NCBI RefSeq assembly: GCF_001612825.1
Contig: NZ_BDBE01000006.1
Span: 124,001-188,000, forward strand
Reading direction: 5' to 3'
Length of the DNA: 64,000 nucleotides
From: Nocardia caishijiensis NBRC 108228
GTDB taxonomy: Bacteria > Actinomycetota > Actinomycetes > Mycobacteriales > Mycobacteriaceae
Numbering within the stretch: the first letter of the stretch is position 1; each line of letters opens with the position of its first letter. The translations under genes and the position numbers were made by a program. Positions 38,581-47,849 of the stretch are shown piece after piece. The notes below the pieces were generated by a model, which was not told the DNA's origin, searched no databases, and saw only the letters and a program-made list of their open reading frames with translations.

Positions 38581-39504
38581 TCACCGAGCGGCGACCGGCT
38601 CTCCCGCCGTGCGCATGATCGGCGTGGGGACAGACTTGGTGGGGATCTGGCCGAGGACTGTGCCCGCGAGGGCGATGACGAGGCCGAGGATCTGTAGCGG
38701 AGTCAGCGCCTCACCGAGGGCGATCCAGCCGATCACCGCCGCGGTGACGGGGCTGAGCAGGCCGAGGAAGGACACCGAAGTGGCCGATACCCGGGCGATG
38801 CCGCGGAACCACAGCCAGTAGGCCAGGGCCGTGCCGATGACGCCGAGGTAGAGGTAACCGCCGACGGCTCGGGCGTCCAGGGCGGGGGGCGCGCCTTCGA
38901 TGAACAGCGCGAGCGGGGTGATGATCAGGCCCGCCGCGGTGAGCTGCCAACCGGTGACGGTGAGGGGGCCGACACCGGCCGGGTGTCCCCACTTCTTGGC
39001 GAGCACGGTGCCCGCACCGAGCGACGCGGCGGCCGCGAGACCGGCGAGCAGGCCGACGGTGTCGAGCTCGACCGTGCCGCGCAGGACGACCAGTCCCACG
39101 CCGAACACACCAATCAGCGCGGCGAGAACCTTACGGCTGGTGGGGCTTTCGGCGAGCAGGACGGCGGCGAAACCGAGCGCGAACATGGGCGCGATCGCGG
39201 CGAGCACGCCCGCCACACCACCGGGGAGCCGGTAGGCGGCCAGGAAGAGCAGCGGGAAGAAGATGCCCATGTTGAGCGCTCCGAGCACGGCGGCGCGGCC
39301 GATCCAGATGCCGCGCGGGAGCGTGCGGGTGATGGCGAGCAGGACGAGACCCACGGGGAGCGCCCGCATGAGCGCGGTGAACAGTGGCCGGTCGGGTGGG
39401 AGGAATTCGGTGGTGACGGCGTAGGTGGAACCCCAGGCGATGGGCGTGAGGGCAGCGAGGGCGAGGGTGCGGGCGTCGCCGTGGGGGCGAGTTGCGGTCG
39501 TCAT
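38581..39504 (-). CDS. EamA/DMT-family transporter
   Basis: A 307-residue protein with ten predicted membrane helices in two repeated EamA domains (first about 15-140, second about 155-285, with the typical GTALAYWLWFRGIARVSAT and SFLGLLSPVTAAVIGWIALGE). Such drug/metabolite transporters export small metabolites or drugs; the substrate is unknown. It converges with the TetR gene (14-base gap) and diverges from the MarR gene, which likely regulates it. Confidence 0.92.
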   Translation of the reverse strand: MTTATRPHGDARTLALAALTPIAWGSTYAVTTEFLPPDRPLFTALMRALPVGLVLLAITRTLPRGIWIGRAAVLGALNMGIFFPLLFLAAYRLPGGVAGVLAAIAPMFALGFAAVLLAESPTSRKVLAALIGVFGVGLVVLRGTVELDTVGLLAGLAAAASLGAGTVLAKKWGHPAGVGPLTVTGWQLTAAGLIITPLALFIEGAPPALDARAVGGYLYLGVIGTALAYWLWFRGIARVSATSVSFLGLLSPVTAAVIGWIALGEALTPLQILGLVIALAGTVLGQIPTKSVPTPIMRTAGEPVAAR

Positions 39505-39516
39505 GTTCGCTCCTGA

Positions 39517-39529
39517 TTGATAATCTCAA
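39517..39529. promoter_or_regulatory. MarR-type operator near the EamA gene start
   Basis: TTGATAATCTCAA is a 13-bp palindrome (TTGA-N5-TCAA) 13 bases upstream of the EamA start codon. A matching site lies at 39579-39591. Confidence 0.6.
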
Positions 39530-39578
39530 CGTTGAAATATCTACTCCTGGCGATGCCTCAGCGTCAAGTAGATGAATG

Positions 39579-39591
39579 TTGAGATATTCAA
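39579..39591. promoter_or_regulatory. MarR-type operator near the marR gene start
   Basis: TTGAGATATTCAA has the same TTGA-N5-TCAA design and lies 18 bases before the MarR start codon. Together with the site at 39517-39529 it brackets the divergent promoter region. Confidence 0.6.
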
Positions 39592-39608
39592 CGGAGAGAG
39601 GAACTCGC

Positions 39609-40109
39609 ATGTCCGATGCCGTGGACTCGATAGTCGAGCACTGGAATCGCGAACGCCCCGACGTCGATGTTTCGCCGATGGCGGTGATCGGTCGCATCAC
39701 CCGCCTCGGCCGCCGCTTCGATCAGGAACTGCGCACGTTCTTCGGTCAGCACGACCTGGAGCGCTGGGAATTCGACGTACTCGCCACCCTGCGCCGCTCC
39801 GGTGGCACCAAAGGCCTCACCGCGGGTGCTCTCAACCGCGCCGCCATGGTGACCTCCGGCGCGATCACCAACCGCATCGACCGGCTGGCCGCGAAAGACC
39901 TGGTCCGGCGCGTCCCCTGCGCCGACGACCGCCGCTCGGTCTTCGTCCAGCTCACCGACAAGGGCACCGAACTCGTCGACCGTCTGCTCCCCCTGCACGT
40001 CGCCAACGAGGAACGCCTTCTCGCCAGCCTCGCCCCCGACGACCGCGCCGCCCTCGCCGCCCTGCTCCGCACCTTGTCGATCGGCATGGGCGACACGTCG
40101 ATCAGCTGA
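39609..40109 (+). CDS. MarR-family transcriptional regulator
   Basis: A 166-residue winged-helix regulator. The MarR core is complete: LERWEFDVLATLRRSGGTKGLTAGALNRAAMVTSGAITNRIDRLAAKDLVRRVPCADDRRSVFVQLTDKGTELVD, with the basic wing CADDRRS. Helices at both ends form the dimer interface. ATG at 39609 has GGAGAGAGGAAC upstream; the open frame before it overlaps the operator. It is divergent from the EamA transporter and likely represses both genes through two TTGA-N5-TCAA sites. Confidence 0.93.
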   Translation: MSDAVDSIVEHWNRERPDVDVSPMAVIGRITRLGRRFDQELRTFFGQHDLERWEFDVLATLRRSGGTKGLTAGALNRAAMVTSGAITNRIDRLAAKDLVRRVPCADDRRSVFVQLTDKGTELVDRLLPLHVANEERLLASLAPDDRAALAALLRTLSIGMGDTSIS

Positions 40110-40272
40110 GAGGCGGACGGCAGCATTTCCCGCCAGACGATCGAGGTCGGCGGAAAGGACGTGGCGAGCGCGCTCGGCCGCGTGCCGCACTTCAGCCGAC
40201 GACTGCGATACCCTGCGGCCGAGTCGCCGAAGGTGGCGGCCCTCAGGCTCGACCGGGTCGGTCCCCGGTGCG

Positions 40273-41919
40273 CTATTCGGTCGGGACCGCGTTCGCCCGC
40301 AGGGGTGGCGGGACGGCGCCCGGGTCCGGTTCGATGACGTCTTCCGGCGCGAGGTTCGGGTCGACGCCACTGCTCGCCTCCGCACCCGGCGCCGGGTCGG
40401 CGCCGCTCGGGGCGGGCGCGCTTCCACCGCTCGGGTCGGTGGCGGCGTTCGGGGCCGGGTCGGAGCCGGTCGATTCCGGAACGCTGCCAGCGGGCGGGGC
40501 GGCGGCGTTCGGATCGACGCCACCGTTCGGGTCGGTAGCGGGATTCGGGCCCGGGTCGGGAGCTGGGCCCACGTCGGCCAGGTTCGGTAGCCGCGGTGCG
40601 CCTTCCACCGGCGTATCAGTCTGCGTCCCACCGGCTTTCGGTCCCGTCCCGGCAGACCCGGGCAGCTGCTCACCGACCTCGGGCACCAGCTGGAGCAGGG
40701 TGGAGAAGTCGACCACCTGGGCGCCGAGAGTCTTCGTCGCGACGATGACGCCGTTGGTGTAGAGGCGGTAGGTGCCCGCGCGTTGGGGCAGCATCATTTC
40801 CGGGCCGATGGGGGCACCGATCGAGCTACCGGGGCCGCCGAGACGGCGGTATTCGGTGTCGATCACCGACTCGCCCGCGAGCGCTTCGATGGTCGGGACG
40901 GGGTCGGCGGGGAGCTCGGGAAGCGCTGGGATGGGCAGGGATTCGATCAGGTCGTCGGGGGCCGGGCCGACGGCGAAGGTCTCGATGTCGGCGGGGCGGC
41001 CGCCGTCGGGGGCGGCGGAGTACTCCGAACGCAGGATCAGGCCGTCGCGCAGCAGCACGGTGCCCGCGGTGGCGGCGACGGCATCGGTGGTTCGCGCGTC
41101 TTCCTTCACCGTGCCGGGGTACACCTGGCAGTCGGTGGTATCGCAGGTCTGCGCGTACGGGTAGCGGTCCTCGGCGAGGGCGTAGGAGCGGGCGGCGATC
41201 GCCTGGGCGCGCAGCGCTTCGAACGCGCCCTGATCGGCCCAGTTCGCCTGCATTTCGGCGGGCACCACACCGGCGAGATAGTCCTCGATATCGACCTGGT
41301 TGACGGTCCGGTACGAGCCGTTCTCCAGCGCGACGCCGAGCGCGCCGCGATAGCCCGTGCCACCGCACAGCACGAGGTGTTCGTCGGCCGGTCGGCCAGG
41401 ACCGGCGCCGATCGGATAGACGTAGGGGTCGTCGGTCGCGGCCTGCCACAACACTTCTCCGTCGCAACCCGCGGTCACCACCACACTGGCACCGCCGTCG
41501 GGCAGGGGGGTGAGATGGGCGGCTTCGCCGGGTCCGATCATCCGGCCCGCGACCTGTGCGCCCGCGGCGGCATAGGTGTCGAGGGTGGCGTCGTCCTGGG
41601 CCTGCAGGCGCACCCCGATGGTGGTTGCTCCGATTTGCCCGAGTTCCGCTCCGGGGTAGTAGTGACCGAGGATCTCCTCGGCGTGCCAGCCCGCGCGCGC
41701 GTTGTCGAAGGCGCCGACCTGACTCATGCCGCGCCCGTGCCCCGCCCCGACCGTCGGCGCGACCTCGCCCGGCATCAGCTGCCACAGGCCGAGCGCCCCG
41801 GCGAGCACGAGGGCGGTGCCGCCGACCAGCACCGGAAGTGGTGGCGCCGCGAGCATCGGGACCGCTCGGCGGCGGGTGCCGCGACGGGTCTTGCGGGTGA
41901 TCGAGGTATCCGCTCTCAT
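40273..41919 (-). CDS. SpoIID/LytB-domain secreted or membrane-anchored protein
   Basis: A 548-residue protein with an N-terminal membrane anchor (about residues 28-48), the GHGRGMSQVGAF motif (near 60-70) and a SpoIID domain: VDIEDYLAGVVPAEMQ (with the family Glu), LRAQAIAARSYALA and CQVYPG. SpoIID proteins are lytic transglycosylases acting on denuded peptidoglycan in spore formers; homologues in non-sporulating actinobacteria probably remodel the wall. A possible LGFP-like unit (GPGSSIGAPIGPEM) follows near residue 370, and the last 120 residues are a Pro/Ala/Gly/Asp-rich disordered tail. It is divergent from the amidase gene. Confidence 0.88.
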   Translation of the reverse strand: MRADTSITRKTRRGTRRRAVPMLAAPPLPVLVGGTALVLAGALGLWQLMPGEVAPTVGAGHGRGMSQVGAFDNARAGWHAEEILGHYYPGAELGQIGATTIGVRLQAQDDATLDTYAAAGAQVAGRMIGPGEAAHLTPLPDGGASVVVTAGCDGEVLWQAATDDPYVYPIGAGPGRPADEHLVLCGGTGYRGALGVALENGSYRTVNQVDIEDYLAGVVPAEMQANWADQGAFEALRAQAIAARSYALAEDRYPYAQTCDTTDCQVYPGTVKEDARTTDAVAATAGTVLLRDGLILRSEYSAAPDGGRPADIETFAVGPAPDDLIESLPIPALPELPADPVPTIEALAGESVIDTEYRRLGGPGSSIGAPIGPEMMLPQRAGTYRLYTNGVIVATKTLGAQVVDFSTLLQLVPEVGEQLPGSAGTGPKAGGTQTDTPVEGAPRLPNLADVGPAPDPGPNPATDPNGGVDPNAAAPPAGSVPESTGSDPAPNAATDPSGGSAPAPSGADPAPGAEASSGVDPNLAPEDVIEPDPGAVPPPLRANAVPTE

Positions 41920-42166
41920 CCTGCGCTCCCACGGTTCGGGGGTTCTACCGGCGGAGCTCGCGTCGGCATGTCGTCGTCGCCGAGCGGGTTCCGAGGGCTA
42001 CATTCGAGCAATCACATAACTCTCGAGTTGAGGTTTAGATGTGTGACGTATGTTAACTAGTGTGGTGCGTGGGGCAAGAGGAAGCAAGCATCACTTGCCG
42101 GTGAGTAACGGCCACCAGCGGCGCCAGCCGCAGACAACACGAGCTCGACCCTGATTGGAGAGGCAC
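41920..42166. other. Divergent region between the SpoIID and amidase genes
   Basis: 247 bases that should hold both promoters. An AT-rich patch at about 42005-42060 includes TTGAGG (42028) and TATGTT (42049), a possible but short-spaced promoter toward the amidase. About 110 bases of leader follow before the GTG start. I considered an RNA regulator in this leader but could not support one. Confidence 0.35.
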
Positions 42167-44743
42167 GTGCGATACCGAAAGCCGAAACGTTCCTACGTGC
42201 TACCGGTGGTCACGACCCTCGCGGTCGCCGCGCCGATCGGCGCGTTCGCGCTCAGCGATTCGACCGATTACCGCAGCACGAACGATTCCCAGTTCGCGGC
42301 CGTGCAGCCGGAGCTGTCGGAGGTCGCGCTCACGTCGGTGCCCGACATCACGATCCCGCTGCGTGATCTGACCGGCCTCGACCTGCCCGACCTGCACCTG
42401 TCGGACCTGCACATGCTCGGGCTCCCGTCCTCGATCCCGATTCCGCCCGGAATCCCCGCACCGCCGGGCGTGGCGCTGCCGACGGAGATCCCGTTACCCC
42501 AGCTCCCTACCAAGGCGCCGTCGACGCCGAAGCAAGCCGCCCCGTCCGCCACTCCCGGCGCTGCGCCCCAGGCCGGTCGCCCCCCGGCGCCGAGCACGGC
42601 GGTGCCGACGGCTCCCCCTGCCGCCGCGCCACCAGCGGCTCCCCCACCGGCGCCAGGTGTCCCCGCGGCTCCGCAAGGCGGAGCACCTGCGGGCGTTCCC
42701 GCACCAGCTGCTCCCGCACCAGCCCAAGCCCAAGCCGCTCCCGAACCTGCCGAGCCGCCGAGCGCCCCCGCACCTGCCCAAGCCCCTGCACCGGCCGCTC
42801 CCGCACCCGCCCAAGCTCCGGCTGCTCCGACACCTGCCGAGCCGCCGAGCGCTCCCACACCTGCCCAGGCACCGGGTGCGCCCGCCGCGCAGGCTCAGCC
42901 ACCGGGAGCACCGCAACCCGGCGCGCAACCGCAGGCCCAAGCTCCGGCGGCCCGAAACCTCCCCGCCGGAGCGAAATTCATCGCCGACCCGGAGAACCTG
43001 GAACCCGGCACCACCCCCGACACCCCGGCGCTCGCACCGGGCGCGGTCGACCCGGAACTCATCGACGAGGTCGGCGCCCAGGTCAAGGAGCTCACCCAGG
43101 AGACCCCGTTCAGCATGGTCGCGCTCACCGCGCGCGACCTGGTCAACACCACGACCAAGTTGCGGGCCCGCCAGCCCGACGGCAGTTGGGGGCCCTGGTA
43201 CAACGCCGATCCGATCGACACCCGCGCCACCGATCAGACCCCGGCCGACGCGCCGACCGGAACGGAACCGATCTACGTCGGCGAGACGACCGCCGTGCAG
43301 ATGCTGGTGACCCGTAAGCCGACCGCAGGCCCGGATCACGACCCGGCGCACCTCACCGAGGCCGCGCTCAAGGCGGTGCTCATCAATCCGGGCCGGGCGG
43401 CGATCGACGCCGCGCTCAACGATGTGGCGGCGGCGCTGCCGGGCGGTGGGCCCAAGGTCATCACCCGGGCGCAGTGGGGTGCCGACGAGTCGATCCGCTG
43501 CCAGGAACCCACCTACGACGACGGGATCGGCGGCGTCACCGTGCATCACACGGCGGGTCGCAACGATTACAGCCGGGCCGAGTCGGCGGGCATCGTGCGC
43601 GCGATCTACGCCTATCACGCCGAAACTCTCGGCTGGTGCGACATGGGCTACAACGCCCTCGTCGACCAGTACGGGCAGATCTTCGAGGGCCGCTACGGCG
43701 GCCTGGATCGGGACGTGCAGGGCGCGCACGCGGGCGGGTTCAACGAGAACACCGCCGGGGTGGCGCTGATGGGCAACTACGAGAACGAGCAGCCGAGCAA
43801 CGAGGCGATCACCGCGATCGGGCGGTTCATCGGTTGGCGCACCGGCATCGCCGGGCTCGATCCCGAGGGCGAGACCGTCATGTACTCCGAGGGCACGGAG
43901 TTCACCCCGTACGCCCAGGACGAGGCGGTGGAGTTGCCGGTGGTGTTCGCGCACCGCGACGTGGGCAACACCGACTGCCCCGGCGACGCCGCCTACGCCA
44001 TGATGGACCGCATTCGCGCCATCGCCGCGGGCAATTCGGTCACCTACGACGCGCCGAGCAACCCGCATCGGCCGCCGAGCAATCAGGCGCGGGCGCCGCA
44101 GGGCAACATGGCCGAACTCGGCGCGCTGGTGGACAAGTTCCTCGGCCTGTCGAGTGAGAATCCGATCGCCAAGCACTGGGTGAGCCGCGGTGGTGCCGAC
44201 GGTCCGCTCGGCGCGCCGCAGGCGGATCTGCTCGCGGGTGCGGGTGGGCGTCAGTACGCGAAGTTCGCGAACGGGTTCGTGTACTCGGGCGAGAACGGCC
44301 AGGTGTTCGAGGTGGTCGGCGCGATCCTCGACCGCTATCTGAGTCTGGGTGCCGACGCGGGCGTGCTCGGCCCGCCGACGGGCAGTTCGTACCTGGTCCC
44401 CGACGGTCTTCGCACGGACTTCCAGAACGGTTCGCTGGTGCTCAACGAGCTCACCGGCATCGTCACCACCTTCTGGAAGACCTATAACGAGACCTACGAG
44501 CAGGAGATGAACGGCGGCAAGCCGGAACAGGCGCCGCCGACCACCGCGCCGACGCTGGGCCTGACGGTCCCGGCCGAACCCGGCGCTCCGGAAGCGGCCG
44601 CACCGACCGACCCGCAGGTGCCGACCACGCAGCCGCCCGCAGGTTCGCAGGCACCCGCTGGTCCGCCGCCACCGGCCGTACAGCAGGCCCCTGAGCAGGG
44701 GGCTCCGGCACAGTCGCCCGCCGCGCCTGCTCCCGTCGGCTGA
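42167..44743 (+). CDS. N-acetylmuramoyl-L-alanine amidase with LGFP repeats (Rv3811 homologue)
   Basis: An 858-residue secreted peptidoglycan amidase that cuts between muramic acid and L-alanine. Signal or anchor segment at about 12-30; residues about 95-270 are an extreme Pro/Ala-rich linker; residues about 425-620 are a type-2 amidase/PGRP domain with zinc-ligand motifs VTVHHTAGRNDY (near 459) and FAHRDVGNTDCPGDAAY (near 594); residues about 650-780 hold LGFP repeats (DGPLGAPQADLL, AGVLGPPTGSSYLV); the C-terminal 70 residues are again Pro/Ala-rich. The GTG at 42167 follows GGAGAGG; a TTG 12 bases earlier is unlikely. Position next to a Rv3813c homologue matches M. tuberculosis. Confidence 0.93.
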   Translation: MRYRKPKRSYVLPVVTTLAVAAPIGAFALSDSTDYRSTNDSQFAAVQPELSEVALTSVPDITIPLRDLTGLDLPDLHLSDLHMLGLPSSIPIPPGIPAPPGVALPTEIPLPQLPTKAPSTPKQAAPSATPGAAPQAGRPPAPSTAVPTAPPAAAPPAAPPPAPGVPAAPQGGAPAGVPAPAAPAPAQAQAAPEPAEPPSAPAPAQAPAPAAPAPAQAPAAPTPAEPPSAPTPAQAPGAPAAQAQPPGAPQPGAQPQAQAPAARNLPAGAKFIADPENLEPGTTPDTPALAPGAVDPELIDEVGAQVKELTQETPFSMVALTARDLVNTTTKLRARQPDGSWGPWYNADPIDTRATDQTPADAPTGTEPIYVGETTAVQMLVTRKPTAGPDHDPAHLTEAALKAVLINPGRAAIDAALNDVAAALPGGGPKVITRAQWGADESIRCQEPTYDDGIGGVTVHHTAGRNDYSRAESAGIVRAIYAYHAETLGWCDMGYNALVDQYGQIFEGRYGGLDRDVQGAHAGGFNENTAGVALMGNYENEQPSNEAITAIGRFIGWRTGIAGLDPEGETVMYSEGTEFTPYAQDEAVELPVVFAHRDVGNTDCPGDAAYAMMDRIRAIAAGNSVTYDAPSNPHRPPSNQARAPQGNMAELGALVDKFLGLSSENPIAKHWVSRGGADGPLGAPQADLLAGAGGRQYAKFANGFVYSGENGQVFEVVGAILDRYLSLGADAGVLGPPTGSSYLVPDGLRTDFQNGSLVLNELTGIVTTFWKTYNETYEQEMNGGKPEQAPPTTAPTLGLTVPAEPGAPEAAAPTDPQVPTTQPPAGSQAPAGPPPPAVQQAPEQGAPAQSPAAPAPVG

Positions 44744-44755
44744 CCTTTCGCGACA

Positions 44756-44790
44756 AGAGCCGGTGCCTCCGCAGACGAGGCACCGGCTCT
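44756..44790. terminator. Terminator between amidase and HAD hydrolase genes
   Basis: A perfect 14-bp stem (AGAGCCGGTGCCTC at 44756-44769 with 44777-44790) and 7-nt loop lies 12 bases after the amidase stop. The next gene converges, so it may serve both. Confidence 0.85.
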
Positions 44791-44945
44791 GTCGTCGTCG
44801 GCCGCCTGAAGGTATCCGACGGCAAGATGGCCTGATCCGCGCTATCCAGGTGTTGCTGTACGTGCCGACAGGTCGACCGCCGCACCGTGCGCATCGAGCG
44901 GGAACAGGGCGGCAGTGGCCCGCCGCTCACCGCGGCCGAGCATCC

Positions 44946-45773
44946 CTACGTCCACCACCGCTCGAGCACCATCGCCACCCCGTCGTCGACATTGGTGCCG
45001 GTCACCTCGTCGGCCGCCGCCCGCGCCTCGGGGTGCGCGTTGCCCATGGCCACCCCGTGCCCGGCCATCGTCAGCATCGGCACATCGTTCGGCATGTCCC
45101 CGAACGCGACGATCTCGTCCTCGCGCACACTCATCCGCCGCGCCACCTCGGCCAACCCGGATGCCTTGGTGACCCCGGGCACGGCGAGTTCGATCAGCCC
45201 GTGCTCGGTGGAGTAGGTGATCTCGGCCCGGTCGCCGATGAGCGGGGCCAGTGCCGCGCGCATCTCGGAACTGCGGGCCGTGCTGAGCCGGATCAGCATC
45301 TTGATGGCCGGTGCGTCGATCACCTCGGCGTGCGAGACGACGGTGTCGTCGGGATTGAGCCAGGCATGTTCGTAGGTCGGCGAGCTGACGAACTGCGGCG
45401 TCGCCGCGTCGTGCGCGCTCACCCCGACCCGTTCGGCGGCCAGACCGCACCCGGGTAACGCGCGCTCGGCGATGTCGGCGAGCCAGCCGAGGGTTTCGGT
45501 GTCGAGGGTGTGGCTGGCGAGCACGCGGTCGGTGGCGCTGTCGTAGACGACGGCGCCGTTTCCGCAGATGGCCAGCGGTGCGTAGCCGAGCTCGCTGACC
45601 ACCGGGTCGATCCAGCGCGGCGGCCGACCGGTGGCGAGCACGAAAGTGGCCCCGTCGGCGAGAACAGCGCCGACGGCGGCCTTGGTGCGCGGCGAAATCC
45701 GGTCGGCGTCGTCGATGAGGGTGCCGTCGACGTCGGTGGCGACCAGCTTCGGTTTGGGGTGCGTGCTCGTCAT
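44946..45773 (-). CDS. HAD-superfamily (Cof-type) hydrolase, Rv3813c homologue
   Basis: A 275-residue haloacid-dehalogenase phosphatase of the Cof class, which acts on sugar phosphates or similar small substrates. Motif I is LVATDVDGTLIDD with the nucleophile Asp, motif II FVLATGRPP, the motif III lysine is in the AIKMLIRLS/TKASGL region, and motif IV is IVAFGDMPNDVPML. I chose ATG 45773 (MTSTHPKPKL) because AGGATGG lies five bases upstream; starts at 45782 and 45800 are also open. Physiological substrate unknown. It is divergent from the ABC importer operon. Confidence 0.92.
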   Translation of the reverse strand: MTSTHPKPKLVATDVDGTLIDDADRISPRTKAAVGAVLADGATFVLATGRPPRWIDPVVSELGYAPLAICGNGAVVYDSATDRVLASHTLDTETLGWLADIAERALPGCGLAAERVGVSAHDAATPQFVSSPTYEHAWLNPDDTVVSHAEVIDAPAIKMLIRLSTARSSEMRAALAPLIGDRAEITYSTEHGLIELAVPGVTKASGLAEVARRMSVREDEIVAFGDMPNDVPMLTMAGHGVAMGNAHPEARAAADEVTGTNVDDGVAMVLERWWT

Positions 45774-45859
45774 CGTTTCCATCCTGCCGCACGTCGGCAC
45801 GCGGCGGCGCCGGACCGTCCTTATGATCAGGGCTTGATCACCCGATCCAGAGGGGACTG

Positions 45860-46837
45860 ATGACCGGCTTCTTGGTACGGCGCGCGCTGAACTATCTCGT
45901 GCTGCTGTTGCTGGCTTCGTTTCTGACGTTCAGCCTCGCCTCGCTCACCTTCCGCCCGCTCGACAGTCTCGAGCAGCGCAATCCACGTCCGCCGCAGTCG
46001 GTGATCGACGCCAAGGCCGAGGAACTGCATCTCGACGAGCCGATCCCGCAGCGTTATCTCACCTGGCTCGGCGGTGTCGCGCACGGCGATTTCGGGAAGA
46101 CCCTCGCCGGGCAGCCGGTGAGTGAGGAACTCGGCAGACGGGTCGCGGTGAGTCTGCGGCTGCTGATCCTCGGATCGATCATCGGCACGGTGCTCGGTGT
46201 GCTGATCGGCGCGGCGGGCGCGATCAGACAGTACAAATTCAGCGACTACTTCTCGACGGTGTTGTCGTTGCTGATCCTGTCCACACCGATCTTCCTGCTC
46301 GCGACCTTGCTGAAATACGGTGCGCTGGAGATCAATACGCTCACCGGGAGCCAGATCTTCCTCTACACGGGTGAAACCTCGGCCACCGAGATCACCGGGT
46401 TGTGGAATCAGATCGTCGACCGCGTACAGCATCTGGTGCTGCCGACGCTCGCGCTCGCCCTCGGCGGCATGGCCGGGTACAGCCGCTACCAGCGCAACGC
46501 CATGCTCGACGTCCTGCAGAGCGACTTCATCCGCACGGCGAGAGCCAAGGGCCTGACCCGCAATCGGGCGCTCTACAAACACGGCCTGCGCACCGCGCTG
46601 ATCCCGATGGCGACGATCTTCGCCTACAGCCTCGGCGGTCTCATCACCGGCGCCACCTTCACCGAGAAGATCTTCGGCTGGCACGGTGTCGGTGAGTGGC
46701 TGGTCGATTCGATCAATGCCCAGGACCTGTACGTGGTGGTGACGGTGACCGCGTTCGCCGGGCTCGTCGTGCTGATCTCGGGTCTGCTCTCCGATATCGT
46801 TCTCGCCCTGCTCGATCCGAGGGTGCGGGTGGCATGA
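45860..46837 (+). CDS. ABC peptide-type importer, permease (DppB/OppB-like)
   Basis: A 325-residue inner-membrane permease with six helices and the OppB-family N-terminus (FLVRRALNYLVLLLLASFLTF). The binding-protein-dependent transport loop that contacts the ATPase is seen at ARAKGLTRNRALYKHGLRTALIP, close to the EAA motif of the family. It begins an operon of permeases, ATPase and three substrate-binding lipoproteins. The stop at 46837 is followed at once by palindromic element copy E. Confidence 0.92.
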   Translation: MTGFLVRRALNYLVLLLLASFLTFSLASLTFRPLDSLEQRNPRPPQSVIDAKAEELHLDEPIPQRYLTWLGGVAHGDFGKTLAGQPVSEELGRRVAVSLRLLILGSIIGTVLGVLIGAAGAIRQYKFSDYFSTVLSLLILSTPIFLLATLLKYGALEINTLTGSQIFLYTGETSATEITGLWNQIVDRVQHLVLPTLALALGGMAGYSRYQRNAMLDVLQSDFIRTARAKGLTRNRALYKHGLRTALIPMATIFAYSLGGLITGATFTEKIFGWHGVGEWLVDSINAQDLYVVVTVTAFAGLVVLISGLLSDIVLALLDPRVRVA

Positions 46838-46839
46838 GC

Positions 46840-46889
46840 GGTCAGCGCCCGGAGGCGGTAGCTTGCGTAACCACGCAGGGCGCCCGATC
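46840..46889 (+). repeat. Palindromic element, copy E (between the two permease genes)
   Basis: This copy reads GGTCAGCGCCCGGAGGCGG, then TAGCTTGCGTAACCACGCA, then GGGCGCCCGATC. It nearly matches copy D. The ends GCGCCC and GGGCGC can pair, and the inner TGCGT-AACC-ACGCA is a perfect 5-bp hairpin. It occupies most of the 70-base gap between dppB-like stop and dppC-like start, in the direction of transcription. Confidence 0.85.
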
Positions 46890-46907
46890 ATGCCGAAAGG
46901 ACGCAGC

Positions 46908-47849
46908 ATGACAGAGACCGAACTGATCGTCGTCGGCGCACCCGAGGTCGCGGCGGCCGGGCGCCGCAAACTGGTGTGGCGCCGTTTCCTGCGCAACAAG
47001 CCCGCCGTGGCCGGTGCGGTGATCCTGGTGCTGCTGCTGATCGTCAGCTTCGCGCTGCCGCCGCTGCTGCCGTGGGACTACCAGCAGATGGACTACAAGG
47101 CGCTGATGAAGCCGCCGAGCCTCGAGCACCCGTTCGGCACCACCCAGATCGGGCAGGACGTGCTCGCGCAAACCCTGCGTGGCCTGCAGAAATCGCTCAT
47201 CATCGGCTTCTGCGTCGCCCTGTTCTCCAGCGTGATCGCCGCGACCGCCGGTGCGGTGGCCGGGCTGCTCGGCGGCTGGACCGACCGCGCCATCATGTGG
47301 CTGGTCGACCTGCTGCTGGTGGTGCCGAGCTTCATCATCATCGCGCTGTTCGCCCCGCGCACCAAGGGTTCCGGATCCATCCTGATCCTGATCGTGCTGC
47401 TCAGCGTGTTCGGCTGGATGATCGCCGCGCGCATCATCCGAGGTCTCACCCTGAGCCTGCGTGATCGCGAATTCGTCCGAGCCGCACGGTATATGGGCGC
47501 GCCGACACGCAAGATCATCGTGAGCCACATCGTGCCGAACATCGCATCGATCCTCATCATCGACACCACCCTCGCCGTCGGTGCGGCGATCATGGCCGAA
47601 ACCGGTTTGAGCTTCCTCGGTTTCGGTGTGCAGCCGCCGGACGTGTCGCTGGGTTCGCTGATCGCGGCGGGCACCAAGTCGGCGCTCACCTATCCGTGGT
47701 TGTTCCTGTTCGCCGGTGGCCTGCTCATCACGATCGTGTTGTGCGCCAACCTGGTCGGTGACGGCCTGCGCGACGCGTTCGACCCCGGCGCCCGCGGTGC
47801 GCGCAAATGGCGCAAGGACAGCGCCGAGCGTAAGGACGAGAAGCGATGA
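46908..47849 (+). CDS. ABC peptide-type importer, permease (DppC/OppC-like)
   Basis: A 313-residue permease with an N-terminal cytoplasmic tail, the OppC N-domain ([21 protein letters not shown]), about six helices and the ATPase-contact loop [26 protein letters not shown] at 46908 has AAAGGACGC upstream; an ATG at 46890 is in frame but sits at the edge of the repeat. It overlaps the ATPase gene by four bases (ATGA). Confidence 0.92.
   Translation: MTETELIVVGAPEVAAAGRRKLVWRRFLRNKPAVAGAVILVLLLIVSFALPPLLPWDYQQMDYKALMKPPSLEHPFGTTQIGQDVLAQTLRGLQKSLIIGFCVALFSSVIAATAGAVAGLLGGWTDRAIMWLVDLLLVVPSFIIIALFAPRTKGSGSILILIVLLSVFGWMIAARIIRGLTLSLRDREFVRAARYMGAPTRKIIVSHIVPNIASILIIDTTLAVGAAIMAETGLSFLGFGVQPPDVSLGSLIAAGTKSALTYPWLFLFAGGLLITIVLCANLVGDGLRDAFDPGARGARKWRKDSAERKDEKR

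Noticed and set aside
42060..42166. A riboswitch or other RNA element in the amidase leader, and a GTGAGTAACGG string resembling 16S rRNA
   Set aside because: The string is too short to mean rRNA, and I could not match the conserved blocks of the c-di-AMP (ydaO) riboswitch that precedes some actinobacterial wall hydrolases.
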